A stretch of 64,000 nucleotides of DNA. Source: Aphrophora alni. Lineage: Eukaryota; Arthropoda; Insecta; Hemiptera; Aphrophoridae. Below the pieces are notes generated by a model. The model was not told where the DNA came from and searched no databases. It saw only the letters and a list, made by a program, of their open reading frames with translations. How positions within the stretch are numbered: position 1 is the first letter of the stretch; each line of letters starts with the position of its first letter. Below are positions 45,705 to 56,740 of this stretch, in pieces. The DNA lies in contig OY740768.1 of the NCBI GenBank assembly GCA_963513935.1, positions 34,222,216 through 34,286,215 of the forward strand. The letters run 5' to 3'. The position numbers were made by a program, and so were the translations under genes.

Positions 45705-48700
45705 GCACAGGTAATGCCACTGGCCAGACGAGTTTCATCCACCATTCATCAACATCAACGATACTCAATGGTATTGATCCTGTGCTGCGACTCGACCCCG
45801 GACCTAATAGGCCAAATACATTAATTAACAATATTTTATATGTACCTAGACATCATCTTATAATTAGTAATATGTTTTGCAATCGAGATTTCTTAATTAA
45901 TGAAGATGAAAACATAACGACGAAACCCATAACCAAAACAATAAAGTGTCCTGAAATTAAAGTATCGATAGGAGAGATGCATATTATAGCCCTTATTGAC
46001 ACAGACTCCAATGTAACATGCTTAGCTGAAACATGGTTCCAGGAAAATAAAAGACAACTTGGAAATTTTGAAAAATTACCGACCACCAACGTCCAAATCA
46101 CGACTGCAGTAGGTACGAAGACACGAAAAGTCTCACACATAATCATGTTCCAAATTAAAATAGGAGGAGAAGAAATATGGATACAGGCCTTAATAGTACC
46201 AAATTTGATTCGAGAATTAATAATAGGTATGGATTTAATAAACCAATTGAAAATGAATATGGACTTCGAAACGACGACGCTATATATACATGCGAATAAT
46301 AAAATAATTAATTTAAAGTTCAAAGAAATGAATAAGGAGGGAGTTTTATGTTATATAATAAAAGAAGATATGAATAATGATGATAATAATAATACTATTA
46401 ATAATAATAATAATAATAAATTAAACAAAATAAATATAGATAACGAATCAAACAATAAGGCAAATAAAAAATGGAACCAGATGAATCAACAAGAACAACT
46501 AAGTGAGAATCAAATACACCAAGTAATAGAGGAAAATGAAAATTTGGAACCACCACAGAAAAAAAAGCTAATTGAATTATTAAAAAATTACAAAGAAATA
46601 TTTTCAGACATTCCGGGTTTATGTAACAAATATATACATCACATTGACGTGAGAGAGGACAAGACTTTTCGTGGACAAACCTACCCTGTCCCGTTAGTTC
46701 ATCAGGAAGCCGTAGCACGAGAAATAAGTCGGATGATACAAATTAACGTTATTGAGCCATCATACAGCAGTTTCATCAACCCAATCATCCCTGTGATAAA
46801 AAAAAATGGAGAAATACGCTTATGCTTAGATGCTCGAAGGGCAAATGAGATCACTATACCAGATTTCGAACAGAACCGAAGTATAAATGAATTGTTAGCA
46901 AAAGGTAAGAACTGTAAATGGATCAGCACTGTCGATCTGACCGCCTCATATTGGCAAGTGCCACTGTCACCAGAATCAAGAAAATATACAGCTTTCCAGT
47001 TTAGAGGAAAGACTTATCAATATAAAGTAACCCCGTTTGGTATATCAACCTCTCAAGCTGCATTGGTTCGAGCACTTGAACACGTTTTTGAAGACAGTGT
47101 GGAAGATTTTACTTTAGTTTATATTGATGACATCTGTATTATTTCGCAAGATTTCGAAACCCATCTAAAACATCTTTCACATATATTTAAAAAATTGCAA
47201 GATGCTAATATGACAATTAAATTTGATAAATCTTTATTCTGCAGAACATCAGTACCATTCCTTGGATATACCCTAACTGCCACTGGATTACAAATGGATG
47301 ACAATAAATTACGACAGATTCTTGATTACCCTACCCCAAAGACACGTAAACAACTTAAAAGTTTCCTTGGTTGTATCAATTTTTACAATAAATTTCTAAA
47401 TAAATTTTCAGAACACATACAACCCCTTCTCAGATTAACTTCCAAAAAAGTCAAATTCTAATGGACCTCCGAAGACGACATTACTTTCAAACAAATCAAA
47501 CAACTTTTTCTTCAAACACAAACACTACACCATCCAGATACACAAAAGCCATTTTTTCTATAGACAGACGCCTCCGATTTCGCTATTGGAGGACACCTTT
47601 ATCAGATTAATGAACAAGGAGAGAAGCGAGCAATTGTATTTTTATCACGATCACTACAACCAGCAGAACGTAGGTTCACGACCACGGAAAAGGAATTATT
47701 AGCCATTGTTTACTGCTTACAAAAAACAAGATATATCATATACGGTACTGATATAACAATCATAACTGATAATCATGCATTAACATTTCTAAAAACTTGT
47801 AAACTATTAAGCTCAAGATTAACTCGATGGATTTTGGCATTACAGGATTTCAACTTCAAAATTTTACATTGCAAAGGAAATGAAAACTGCACTGCAGATG
47901 CGTTAAGCCGAATGACAACTTCTCAAGACAACAACCCAATAACAAACCTACCTGAATTAATGATAGCTTATATTGAAAGAATACAAGACCACGAACTACA
48001 AAAAGAATTTAAAAATATGGCCGAAAATCAGAATCAAGATAAAAATTTAAAACATATAATTCAAATATTAAAAAATAATATATCTTTTCCATCAAATTCA
48101 AAATTAATAAACACTTATAAACTCCATGAAAATATCCTCTATAAACATTTGAACCAACAATGGTTAATTATGGTACCCGACCACTTAATCGATCGACTCA
48201 TATGGGAGTGTCATCTCTATTATCTACATTGTGGAGCAAAAAAATGTTTAAACATACTAAAAGAAAGTTTCATATTCAAAAACATGGGACGCCGTATCAG
48301 AATTACCCTTGCCACCTGCGACTCATGCCAGAAATGCAAATGCAATCCACATCCCTCTCAAGGGATAGCAAGAGGAATAACATGCACTGGAAAAAATCAT
48401 CATGTTGCCGTCGATATTATAGGACCACTTCCTACTAGCATAAACCGAACAAAATATATATTCATTGTTCTCGATATATTTACAAAATTCGTAAAATTAT
48501 ACCCGATTCGATCTGCCAACACAAAAACAATATTAAATAAACTTTTCATGTTACATTTTCCGATTTATGGAACACCAAAAAGAGTACAGAGCGACAATGG
48601 GACACAATTTAGAAGTCGAACTTGGATTCGAGCCCTTGAGGAACAATCTATTGAACCTGTATTTAACCCATATTACCATCCCCAAACAAATATGGCTGAA

Positions 48701-49258
48701 AGACCAATACGAGAAGTGAAGAGGTGTTTAAGAACATACTGTTCAAGAAACCATAGAAATTGGGCCCGATACATATCGGACATAAATGCGATGTTAAATG
48801 AAGTTCATAATGAAACAACAGGATTCACGCCAAATGAACTTCAATTGGGACAAAAGGATATCCGATTTTGGGAACCATACATTCAAAATTATGCCAATGA
48901 CGAATTACCCATTGAAATGAAACTTTATTTAACTAAACAAAGAATCAAAAATAAACAAAATAAATGTGCGTCAAAATTAAACCAAAAATCAAAACCTACA
49001 ACTTTCAAATTAAATGATTTAGTTCTAATTAAAAATTTTCCTATATCTAACACAGTAGAAGGAAAGACTTGTAAATTATTTGAAATTTATAGCGGCCCAT
49101 ATAAGATAAATAAAATAATAGGAATATCAACTTATTATATTAGTGATATTAATAATCAAAATATTAAAGGACCATACCATGTAACGGCTATAAAAAAATA
49201 TAAATACAACACATACGACATGTTTGGATATGGAAAAGATATTATCACAGCTGAGTGA
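45660..49258 (+). pseudogene. Gypsy Pol polyprotein with two nonsense codons
   Basis: One reading frame, -1 relative to gag and overlapping its end by about 45 nt, runs through the whole of pol. The protease has ALIDTDSNVTC where the catalytic motif is normally DTG or DSG, and then IIGMDLI. The RT has VDLTASYWQVPL and the YIDD catalytic box at 47120-47131. A TAA at 47459-47461 and a TAG at 47561-47563 interrupt the RT/RNase H junction. Beyond them RNase H (TDASDF, TDNHALTFL, NCTADALSR) continues in the same frame. The integrase has an H-H-C-C zinc domain (CHLYYLHCG and CDSCQKC) and the D, D, E residues in VAVDIIGPLP, QSDNGTQF and MAERPIREVK. No chromodomain was seen. The stops and the protease change make this copy unable to complete the cycle alone. 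Confidence 0.9.
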
Positions 49259-49400
49259 TAAATAGATTAATGATACCATTAGAAATAAATCAGCCGATAA
49301 AAAATGTTAAACAAGTAATAAGCTAATTTTTATTAAATAAATTATATTTTTCATTGTTAATTTTGTTTGTTCCCATAAAAATATTTAAATAAACATTTTT

Positions 49401-49424
49401 AGGGAAAGTAACCCAGGAGATAAT
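49401..49424 (+). promoter_or_regulatory. Polypurine tract region
   Basis: AGGGAAAGTAACCCAGGAGA directly upstream of the 3' LTR is the only purine-rich stretch in place for plus-strand priming. The exact tract is uncertain. Confidence 0.45.
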
Positions 49425-50172
49425 TATAACAATTCAAAATATATATTTTAAAAATACATTAATATTTATATACACACAAACACTACAAATAGTTATACAA
49501 AAAATACAAAATTTAATAGGCAGGTGGAAAAAGGACCATATGAGTGAGGAACAGTAGTGAATCATGTGATTGGGGGCAACAGTTTGAAAAGGAAAAAGAA
49601 ATTTTCATTAGGATTTGTGTTTTAAATATATGAAGTTGAGTTGAATATATAGTGTGTTAAAAGAAGATAAATAAAATAAAAATAACTAATCACAGTGAAA
49701 TATTAATATAATTATTGAAACATCAAGAAAGAAGTGATTATATTGAACTGGTCAATTACCTAAAAGTAATATTAAAAGAAGAGAACATTTAAATAGTGGT
49801 GAGATTGGGTAATTATGGTTAAAATATATTTTTTTGTTAATTGATTAATGAAGAAGGTTTGAACTATTAATCAGAACTGTTTTTTTTTATATATATATAT
49901 TAAATATATATATACATTTTCTTTTGTTTTTGCATTAATACACTTATATTTTATTGACTGATTTTTTTTTTTTGTATTATATTGAATTTATTATTTTTTT
50001 TTTATTAAGCCTATTAATAATTTTTTTTTTTTTTTAAGAAAGCCGGCACCAACCTAACCCCCCGAGATAGACAATATTAATTTTTTGAAAATTTAAAGAA
50101 TATACTTAATTAAATAATTTTTTTGTTTGAAATTTGCTAAAATAAAATAAGACTAAAAAATAGATTTACTAT
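49425..50172 (+). repeat. 3' LTR
   Basis: 748 bp, matching the 5' LTR base for base over nearly its whole length; differences are seen in the T-rich tracts near 49.97-50.04 kb (one A/T change and tract lengths). Confidence 0.9.
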
Positions 50173-50380
50173 GATAGTAATAATAGTAACATGGTAATAC
50201 TAGAACCATAGTAATCATAAGAATTATTTTAATGAACCCAGATTTAGGGGTAAATATCAAACAATTTTATGAATTTTATTTCTGATCCCTTCCCCCTCCC
50301 CAAGGGCTATATAATACAATGACTTCAGACTTAACCTATATTATATTTATGATTAAGTAATTATACAATTTATCACTTAC

Positions 50381-50483
50381 GCAATACATTTAAAGAATTT
50401 TGTTTCCTTTCTGTTCTTTTTTTTACATTTACATGTCCTTGAGATTCACGATGGTGCTCTGAATACATTGTTTGTCTAGGTAT
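50381..50483 (-). CDS. Lysine-rich 117-residue protein, exon 2
   Basis: I do not recognise this gene. The exon lies between the acceptor TTTTTGACTCAG and the donor GTAAGTGA and reads IPRQTMYSEHHRESQGHVNV and then KKRTERKQNSLNVL plus one base. Phases agree at all three junctions: exon 1 phase 0, exon 2 to 3 splitting a leucine codon, exon 3 to 4 phase 0. Together they give a 354-nt coding sequence for 117 residues, rich in Lys, Ser, Glu and Asn, with no signal peptide or obvious enzyme motif; the basic C-terminal region suggests a nuclear protein. The gene spans over 18 kb because its introns hold the gypsy, Merlin and Tigger insertions. It is supported by splice-site and phase agreement only. 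Confidence 0.65.
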
Positions 50484-51106
50484 CTGAGTCAAAAAGAAAG
50501 CAAAAAGATCTATTAAAATTAATTTAGATAACAAAATTTGCATATTAAATGAAAGAAAATAATTACATTTAAAATTTTACCCTTTAATCAACAGGGTGAA
50601 TTTTAATGTCAACAAATTTTCATCGGATACTATTCACACTCGAAGCAAAAATGTAATTAACCCAAAGAAAAAGAAATTCATAAAGTTATAATTTACTCAT
50701 ATTTCATTTACATTTTTTCACTTTTGGAAACTTTTAGGAAACTTCCTAGGCCGAGTTTGTCATTTTATACATTTTCTTTTAACTCAGTAAATGTGCAAGA
50801 CATAACTTGTAACGTTGAAGATTGAAATGAAACAAGGTTGAAGCTAATAGAAGGTAGCCAATAGATAGGTTATTATACTAATATGTTTATCTTCTGCTTT
50901 TTATTTAAATAGATACTTCACTAAACCGCTTAAAATGCCAAATCCAATTTGGCCATGTTTAGGATTGTGAAAATCAAAATGTTTTGGTAGGGAAACTACT
51001 TGATTATATATTTTATCCATTTGCATTTATTAGTTTGGTTAAGCCTAATGTACAAGATCAACTAATTTTATAAGATTATAATAACAACTTTAAAATTGAA
51101 TCTTAC

Positions 51107-51121
51107 CACGGCTTCCAACAT
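51107..51121 (-). CDS. Lysine-rich 117-residue protein, exon 1 (coding part)
   Basis: ATGTTGGAAGCCGTG followed by the donor GTAAGATT gives MLEAV, which joins exon 2 in phase 0 without a stop. The upstream minus-strand sequence (A/G-rich GGGAGGAAGAAAAACTAT) would be the 5' UTR. An upstream in-frame TAA prevents a longer N-terminus. The short length makes this the least secure of the four exons. Confidence 0.5.
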
Positions 51122-52781
51122 ATAGTTTTTCTTCCTCCCTTGTTACGAAACTTATGATCAAATATACATTATTATAATGTAAGTAAGGTTAAAGTCGTTT
51201 TATTTCATATTACATAAATAACCCTTACTAATTACAGCCATGATAATCATAATAATTCTATTTCACAGAAATGTAAAATTCTTCAAAAAAGTTGTATTAC
51301 CCGGATGTATAATTAGTTTGATTTATTCTGCAATACTCCGAAACTTATAGGCCTTATATTAATTAGTCAATGAAAGCCTAGATATTATTTTACTGATCTA
51401 GTAAAATATTTTTATATATTAAATAATTACAATTAATTAGGAACTACACAGTGAAAAATATTTTATATCTAGGACAAGTTAGGTGAGGAAATAAACTTTT
51501 TCACTGAAAAAATGAAAAATATCTTTTTGAAAGTAATATTTTTAATTAATAATCATTTGTCTGGTCTTCATCCATTTCATCCGTAATGTAATTCTACCGG
51601 AATTTACATCCCGGTAGACCTAAATGACACAAACAATATTATAACCTATGGAAAAATATGTTAACCTATAAAAAACAACTCATAAGACATGTAATGGGCA
51701 TGCATAATACAATATGTGAATCTTGGATTTAGAAGTCATTTTTGAACTTACAAATTCCTATTGTGACGTGTACATAACCTGATTATGTGAATTTATTACT
51801 TTTCAATTTTTCAGTGAAAAAGTGAATTCGGCGTTAAAATATTATTATACAACTTCAAAATAAGGTATTCCAACTTTTCAAAATTATATTCTTTCTTATT
51901 TTTAGGTTGAAATTTCACGATTAAATATATTTTTTTAATAAGCTTTTAAAGTTGGTACTTGTGCAATGAACCCAACGTAGCGATATATTTTTGCTAAAAA
52001 TATAGTATTTTAGTAGTAAATAATAAATATCAAAGTACAAAATCCAGCTTAGGTTATAACTGCTATAATCTTGCTTATATTTGATATTCAATTTAGCCAG
52101 CACACTGAGGTGCCAAATAAACAATAAAATAATTGGTGTTTATATCTCCTTCTCAGAAACAAAAGTTGCCCCACGTTGTGAGCTAAATTATAGTGAAAAA
52201 AAAATTGTTAATACTATAAATGACTGACTGCTTTTTGTTTTATAAAATCAATGTTTAATCACTGTTGCTCAATTTATGTACAAAATTTCTCTTTTGAGAA
52301 TTAGCTTTAAACGGAATTACTTTTACAATTTATATATTATCTCCTCTAGATATATTTAATATACAATTAATACTAATATCTAATATCTCTTTTTCTCGGG
52401 TTAAAGAATCCCTGGCTGTTAAATAGGCAATCACTTAAATCTATACTTAAAACTATATTACAAATTGGATTATTAAAATTAATTTCTATTAGGTTGAAAG
52501 CAACGGCTTTTTTAGATACCTAAAACATCACAATTTAACTAACACTAACATAAAAAGTTCAATGACATGCTCATTTTCTCTAAAAAAATAATTAATTTAA
52601 GGACAGTGAACATTATGTTTAAATCATCATGCAAGGATACCGAAAAGAATTTCTCAATATCTGATTATAGCCCACCTTATCATGAGATAATGTATCACAC
52701 ACAGATACCAATGTTATGTTTTATTTATATCAAATATTGTTTGTGGATTTTGGTCATTTATTCATTGGCAGTGATCCCAAA
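51122..52781. other. Non-coding; possible upstream region of the lysine-rich gene
   Basis: AT-rich, with no TATA/Inr arrangement that could be singled out. No element or RNA gene was recognised. Confidence 0.4.
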
Positions 52782-53834
52782 ATGTCATTTTCACATAAGG
52801 AATATGCAGAAATTCATTTTGTATATGATTTCTGTAATGTAAACGCGAATGCAGCTGAAAGTGAGTACACTATTCGCTACCCTGGTTGGCGTGTTCCCAG
52901 CAAATCTTTACACGGTTGCAATAGTATTTGGTAGAAAATGGATCTGTGTACAAGGAGCGGAGCGAGGTGGGTGCAGCATCTGTGGATGTCTACGGTGAAG
53001 TGCAAATTCTGGACCGAGTTAAAGAAGACCCGAAGACTAGTTTCAGGAAACTTATAGGTGAAACTGGCGTGAATAAAAGTACAGTTTTGACTGTTTTACA
53101 CGAACATAAATTCTACCCTAACCAATTCAAAAAAGTTCAAGGCCTTGAACGTAATGATTATGCTGCTATACGAGATTTCTGTCGCTATCCACTAAATTCT
53201 TATATTGAACAATATCACTTAAAAAAATCTTATGGACAGACGAAGCTCTTTTTACAAGACAAGGTGTATTCAACTTCCACAACATGGACATGTGGAATAC
53301 TGAAAACCCGAAAGTAGCAAGATAATGCCCTTTCAATCAAAGAAGATTTACCATAAATGTTTGGGCAGCTGTGATTGGCAATTGTTTCTTGAGACCTCAC
53401 ATTTTTCAGGGAAGTTTAAATGGATTGATGTATCTTAACTTATTGCAACACGATTTGCTTCAAATTTTGGATGTGAATGACCCTGCGCACCATCAAGATA
53501 TTATTTATCAACAAGATGGTGCACCTCCTCACTTTACTAAAGATGTCCGAGATTAGCTGAGTGCTAACTATCCAACTTGGATAGGCCGAGGAGGTTCTGT
53601 ACCCTTGGCCTGCAAGATCTCCCGATCTGAATGTAATGGACTTTTTTGTGTGGGGATTTATGAAATCTGAGGTGTACACAACTCCTGTAAATAGCGAAGA
53701 GGAACTTTTAAACAGGATCCACGGTGCAACACAGAAAATTAGGGAAATGGTAAGCCATAAAATGACTTGGAGCAATTCGAAAGAGCCTGCATAAGAGAGA
53801 ACGGAGGACATTTCGAAAATAACATGAAATGATA
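52782..53834 (+). pseudogene. DUF4817-type IS630/Tc1/mariner transposase, frameshifted
   Basis: Segments follow the known order. There is an N-terminal DUF4817-like part MSFSHKEYAEIHFVYDFCN, then (shifted frame) EVQILDRVKEDPKTSFRKL with VNKSTVLTVLHEHKFYPNQF, a helix-turn-helix. KVQGLERNDYAAIRDFCR follows. The catalytic blocks are TDEALFTRQGVFNF, then QQDGAPPHFT, then ARSPDLNVMDFFVWG. The end has GGHFENN before a TGA near 53834. At least three frameshifts and two stops (after VAR and after DVRD) inactivate it. These transposases are abundant in hemipteran and other insect genomes. Terminal inverted repeats were not found. Confidence 0.82.
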
Positions 53835-54129
53835 CTGTAAAGTAGTGATCCATGTAACATTTATGATTTTGTATTGTACTTTGTATAGGTACAATATTAA
53901 TTGTAACCTTATGTTATAGCTATAATAATAGAAATCTTCATGTGTGTCTTTTTAGTTTGATAAAGTTGAATAATTATTATTTTCCTCAAACCACATTTTA
54001 CAATATTCAAACTTACATAATTAATAAAACTCACTGTAATTAATAAAATGTTGTATCCTATCAGATGTTAGTTTGTAATGAAAATTGATTTTGTATTGAC
54101 ACCATTTAAGTTGTAATGCTACAATGATA

Positions 54130-54161
54130 TGAATAAAGTTTATTATTATTATCTTCCGAAA
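54130..54161 (+). repeat. LINE-like 3' tail
   Basis: ATGAATAAAGTTTATTATTA with trinucleotide TTA repeats is a typical 3' end of a 5'-truncated insect non-LTR retrotransposon. No coding part is attached. Confidence 0.45.
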
Positions 54162-54426
54162 GTTTAGATTTTGAGGCAATTTTAATAGTATTTGCTACCC
54201 TCTAGCAATTTTTTTATACAAAATTTTAAAACTAGGCCTTGACCACTTTGTATATACCTAGTAACCTGCCGAGACCTAGTTAGCATAATTATAGTACATT
54301 TAGATCGCAGCGTGGTGATATTTAACCTGTGAAAAGAAATGTAATGTGCATGCGTCCAATGACACACTTTTATCGAAACCTCACATTAGCCAGGAATTTA
54401 CCATGACAAATAATATTTATAATATT

Positions 54427-55015
54427 AACAAATAAAACACACTATTTCTTTTGTAAAATTCTATAATTTATTTGGTCTAGCCGACCATGGTTTCGCCAGT
54501 TACGGCATTGACGAGGCTCTTACAAGACTAAATACAAAGCACAACATAACTATTATAAAAGGTAGGAAAATCCCGTTAACAAACAAAGCACAAAGACCCA
54601 GGGGAAAACCCCACAGGTCATTCACACAGGTATTAACCAACCTTGAATAGAGGTTGAAGTAAAGGAGAAAATGACAAAAATTCCGTTTGGTCATTTAAAA
54701 CTAGATTATCATCATTATTATTATTAATGATGATAATCTAGTTTTAAATGACCAAACGGAATTTTTGTCATTTTCTCCTTTACTTCAACCTCTATTCAAG
54801 GTTGGTTAATACCTGTGTGAATGACCTGTGGGGTTTTCCCCTGGGTCTTTGTGCTTTGTTTGTTAACGGGATTTTCCTACCTTTTATAATAGTTATGTTG
54901 TGCTTTGTATTTAGTCTTGTAAGAGCCTCGTCAATGCCGTAACTGGCGAAACCATGGTCGGCTAGACCAAATAAATTATAGAATTTTACAAAAGAAATAG
55001 TGTGTTTTATTTGTT
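54427..55015. repeat. Perfect palindrome, 291-bp arms, 7-nt spacer
   Basis: Left arm 54427-54717 and right arm 54725-55015 are reverse complements with a TTATTAT centre; every position I compared pairs. Identical 64-codon frames appear on opposite strands as a consequence. Outer ends are AACAAATAAAACACAC and its complement. Neither a target duplication nor a known element end was identified. It could be a foldback element, a recent inverted duplication, or an artefact of sequencing or assembly. Confidence 0.9.
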
Positions 55016-55599
55016 GAAATGGAATTCTATCAAGTACCGTCGGTCATCAGTGTAAACAATTTATAATATTATTTATTATTAATATTAATAATAACATAGC
55101 CTATAATAATATTTATATTATATGTTTTAATAATAAACATCAAGGACAGTTGACTTACATATTCATAAATAGTAATGTAGGCTTTCATTATCAGAGTTGT
55201 ATTTAACCTAAAAACAGCTGGATTCCCTTGTTTTCAATGTGATATTTGACAGTGAGGAAATGCATTTATTTTGGGACTTGGAAAATGTCTTCCAACAAAA
55301 AATATGATCTGATTGAAATCAAGGTGATTAGATGATTTCATAATTTTTAATAATAAAATCTGATGATAATATATAATAGATATTTACCGTTCTACATATC
55401 GTACCTCATCTTGAAATAATTGGATTATCCTTTAGCTGGGAGAATCCTAAAGTTAACATTTTAGAAGTAATTTACGAACTCCTATTGCAATATGTACATA
55501 ACCAATACTTTTCGGTAAAATTATGCAATCAACTGTCACAATCTTTTTACTAGCTAAATGTTGACAATTTCATATAAACAAACATATTCTATTAGTGCG

Positions 55600-55740
55600 A
55601 TTTGCACTTTTGAATGGTCGAAATCCATTAGTTATATCAAAAGCAAGCTATATAAGAAGACAGTTTTCAGGCATTTTCAGGTTACATTGTCTTAATGAAT
55701 GAAATATAGGTCTGGAAGATAAATATCTATCTATCTCTCA

Positions 55741-55810
<70 letters not shown>

Positions 55811-56230
55811 CAGACCTAGTAAAGAAACTACAGATCTTGTATTCTACTAGGTCTCTGAAACCCAGACCTAGTAAAAGAACTATACGTAAAGTAAGGTAAT
55901 AATGATATATAACTATATACAATGACCTTTAGTGACTGTAGTTCTTTAACTAGGTGTGGTTAGATATATAGTTTGACAGTTCTTAAAACAGAACTATTTG
56001 CACGGAATAAAAAACATCGATAGATTTTATGCAAAATTGATGAAATCATTGTCAAAATAACCTCTAAATGCCATAAATCAGTCATTTTAAATTGCTGATT
56101 TCGGAAAGAAATAATGAATTGTGAAAGATAAAAAGTGGTTGGTAAGCGTCTTTAATAAGTACCGAAATGATGGATAAAACACTATTTTAAAAAGGAATTG
56201 CTGAGATTTCACACTTAAATCGATTGTACA
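55600..56230 (+). repeat. Dispersed repeat, copy 1
   Basis: Contains TTTTGAATGGTCGAAATCCATT and AAGAAGACAGTTTTCA (55608-55677), AGACCTAGTAAA motifs (55809 and 55863), GTAGTTCTTTAACTAGG (55938), and CACTATTTTAAAAAGGAATT followed by GCTGAGATTTCACACTTAAA (56179-56225). The same blocks recur in copies 2-4. Confidence 0.6.
55725..55806. repeat. (CT)n(TA)n compound microsatellite
   Basis: CTAT/CT repeats run into about 40 bp of TA. Confidence 0.9.
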
Positions 56231-56479
56231 ACTTCTCTCTCCATATTAACCAAAAATATTAGGGATATGGTAACAGTTTAGTAAGTTGATATACAGATCA
56301 GTTACAAAAATTTCTAATTCTTTTACTACATACCTCATATTGAAATTAATTGTATAATATTTTAGTGTGGAATTCACTTTTTCACTGAAAAGTAGGTAAT
56401 TATGCAATCAACTGCTACAACCTTTATACTATCTAAATGTTGACAATTTGATATAAAACATCTTCTGTTCCATAAACAT

Positions 56480-56740
56480 CTTCCTTTAATGCAATTTACA
56501 CTTTTGAATGGTCGAAATCCATTATTTATGTCAAAAACAAGCTATTTAAGAAGACAGTTTTCAAGCCCGATTGAATAATATGCTACAAATTACTTAATTT
56601 CATAGATTGTTAAGTGAATAATTAATTAATTGTGAAAGATAAAAAACCACTAGATTTATTAATTAGATTCTACTTCATTGAAAAAACGCTATTTTGAAGC
56701 GAAATTGCCGAGATTTCGCACTTGAATCGATTGGACAACT
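56480..56740 (+). repeat. Dispersed repeat, copy 2
   Basis: Has the GAATGGTCGAAATCCATT and AAGAAGACAGTTTTCA blocks, then CGCTATTTTGAAGCGAAATT and GCCGAGATTTCGCACTTGAA, in the same order as copy 1 but without the AGACCTAGT part. Confidence 0.65.

Larger units (their letters stand above)
43042..50172 (+). mobile_element. Full-length Ty3/gypsy LTR retrotransposon
   Basis: A 7.13-kb element with two nearly identical LTRs of about 749 bp, a primer-binding site, gag, pol in the order protease-RT-RNase H-integrase, and a purine-rich stretch before the 3' LTR. No env-like frame lies between integrase and the 3' LTR. The LTRs differ by little more than T-tract lengths and one substitution, implying recent insertion. 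Even so, pol carries two in-frame stops and a changed protease triad. It sits in intron 2 of the minus-strand lysine-rich gene, antisense to it. A clear target-site duplication could not be fixed. Confidence 0.93.

Noticed and set aside
43031..50182. TAGTAATA on both sides of the gypsy element as a target duplication
   Set aside because: The octamers sit at different distances from the LTR ends (3 nt on the left, 2 nt on the right) and gypsy duplications are normally 4-6 bp, so it may be chance.
54500..54942. Identical 64-codon frames on opposite strands
   Set aside because: They are a direct consequence of the palindrome; no recognisable domain or splice context.
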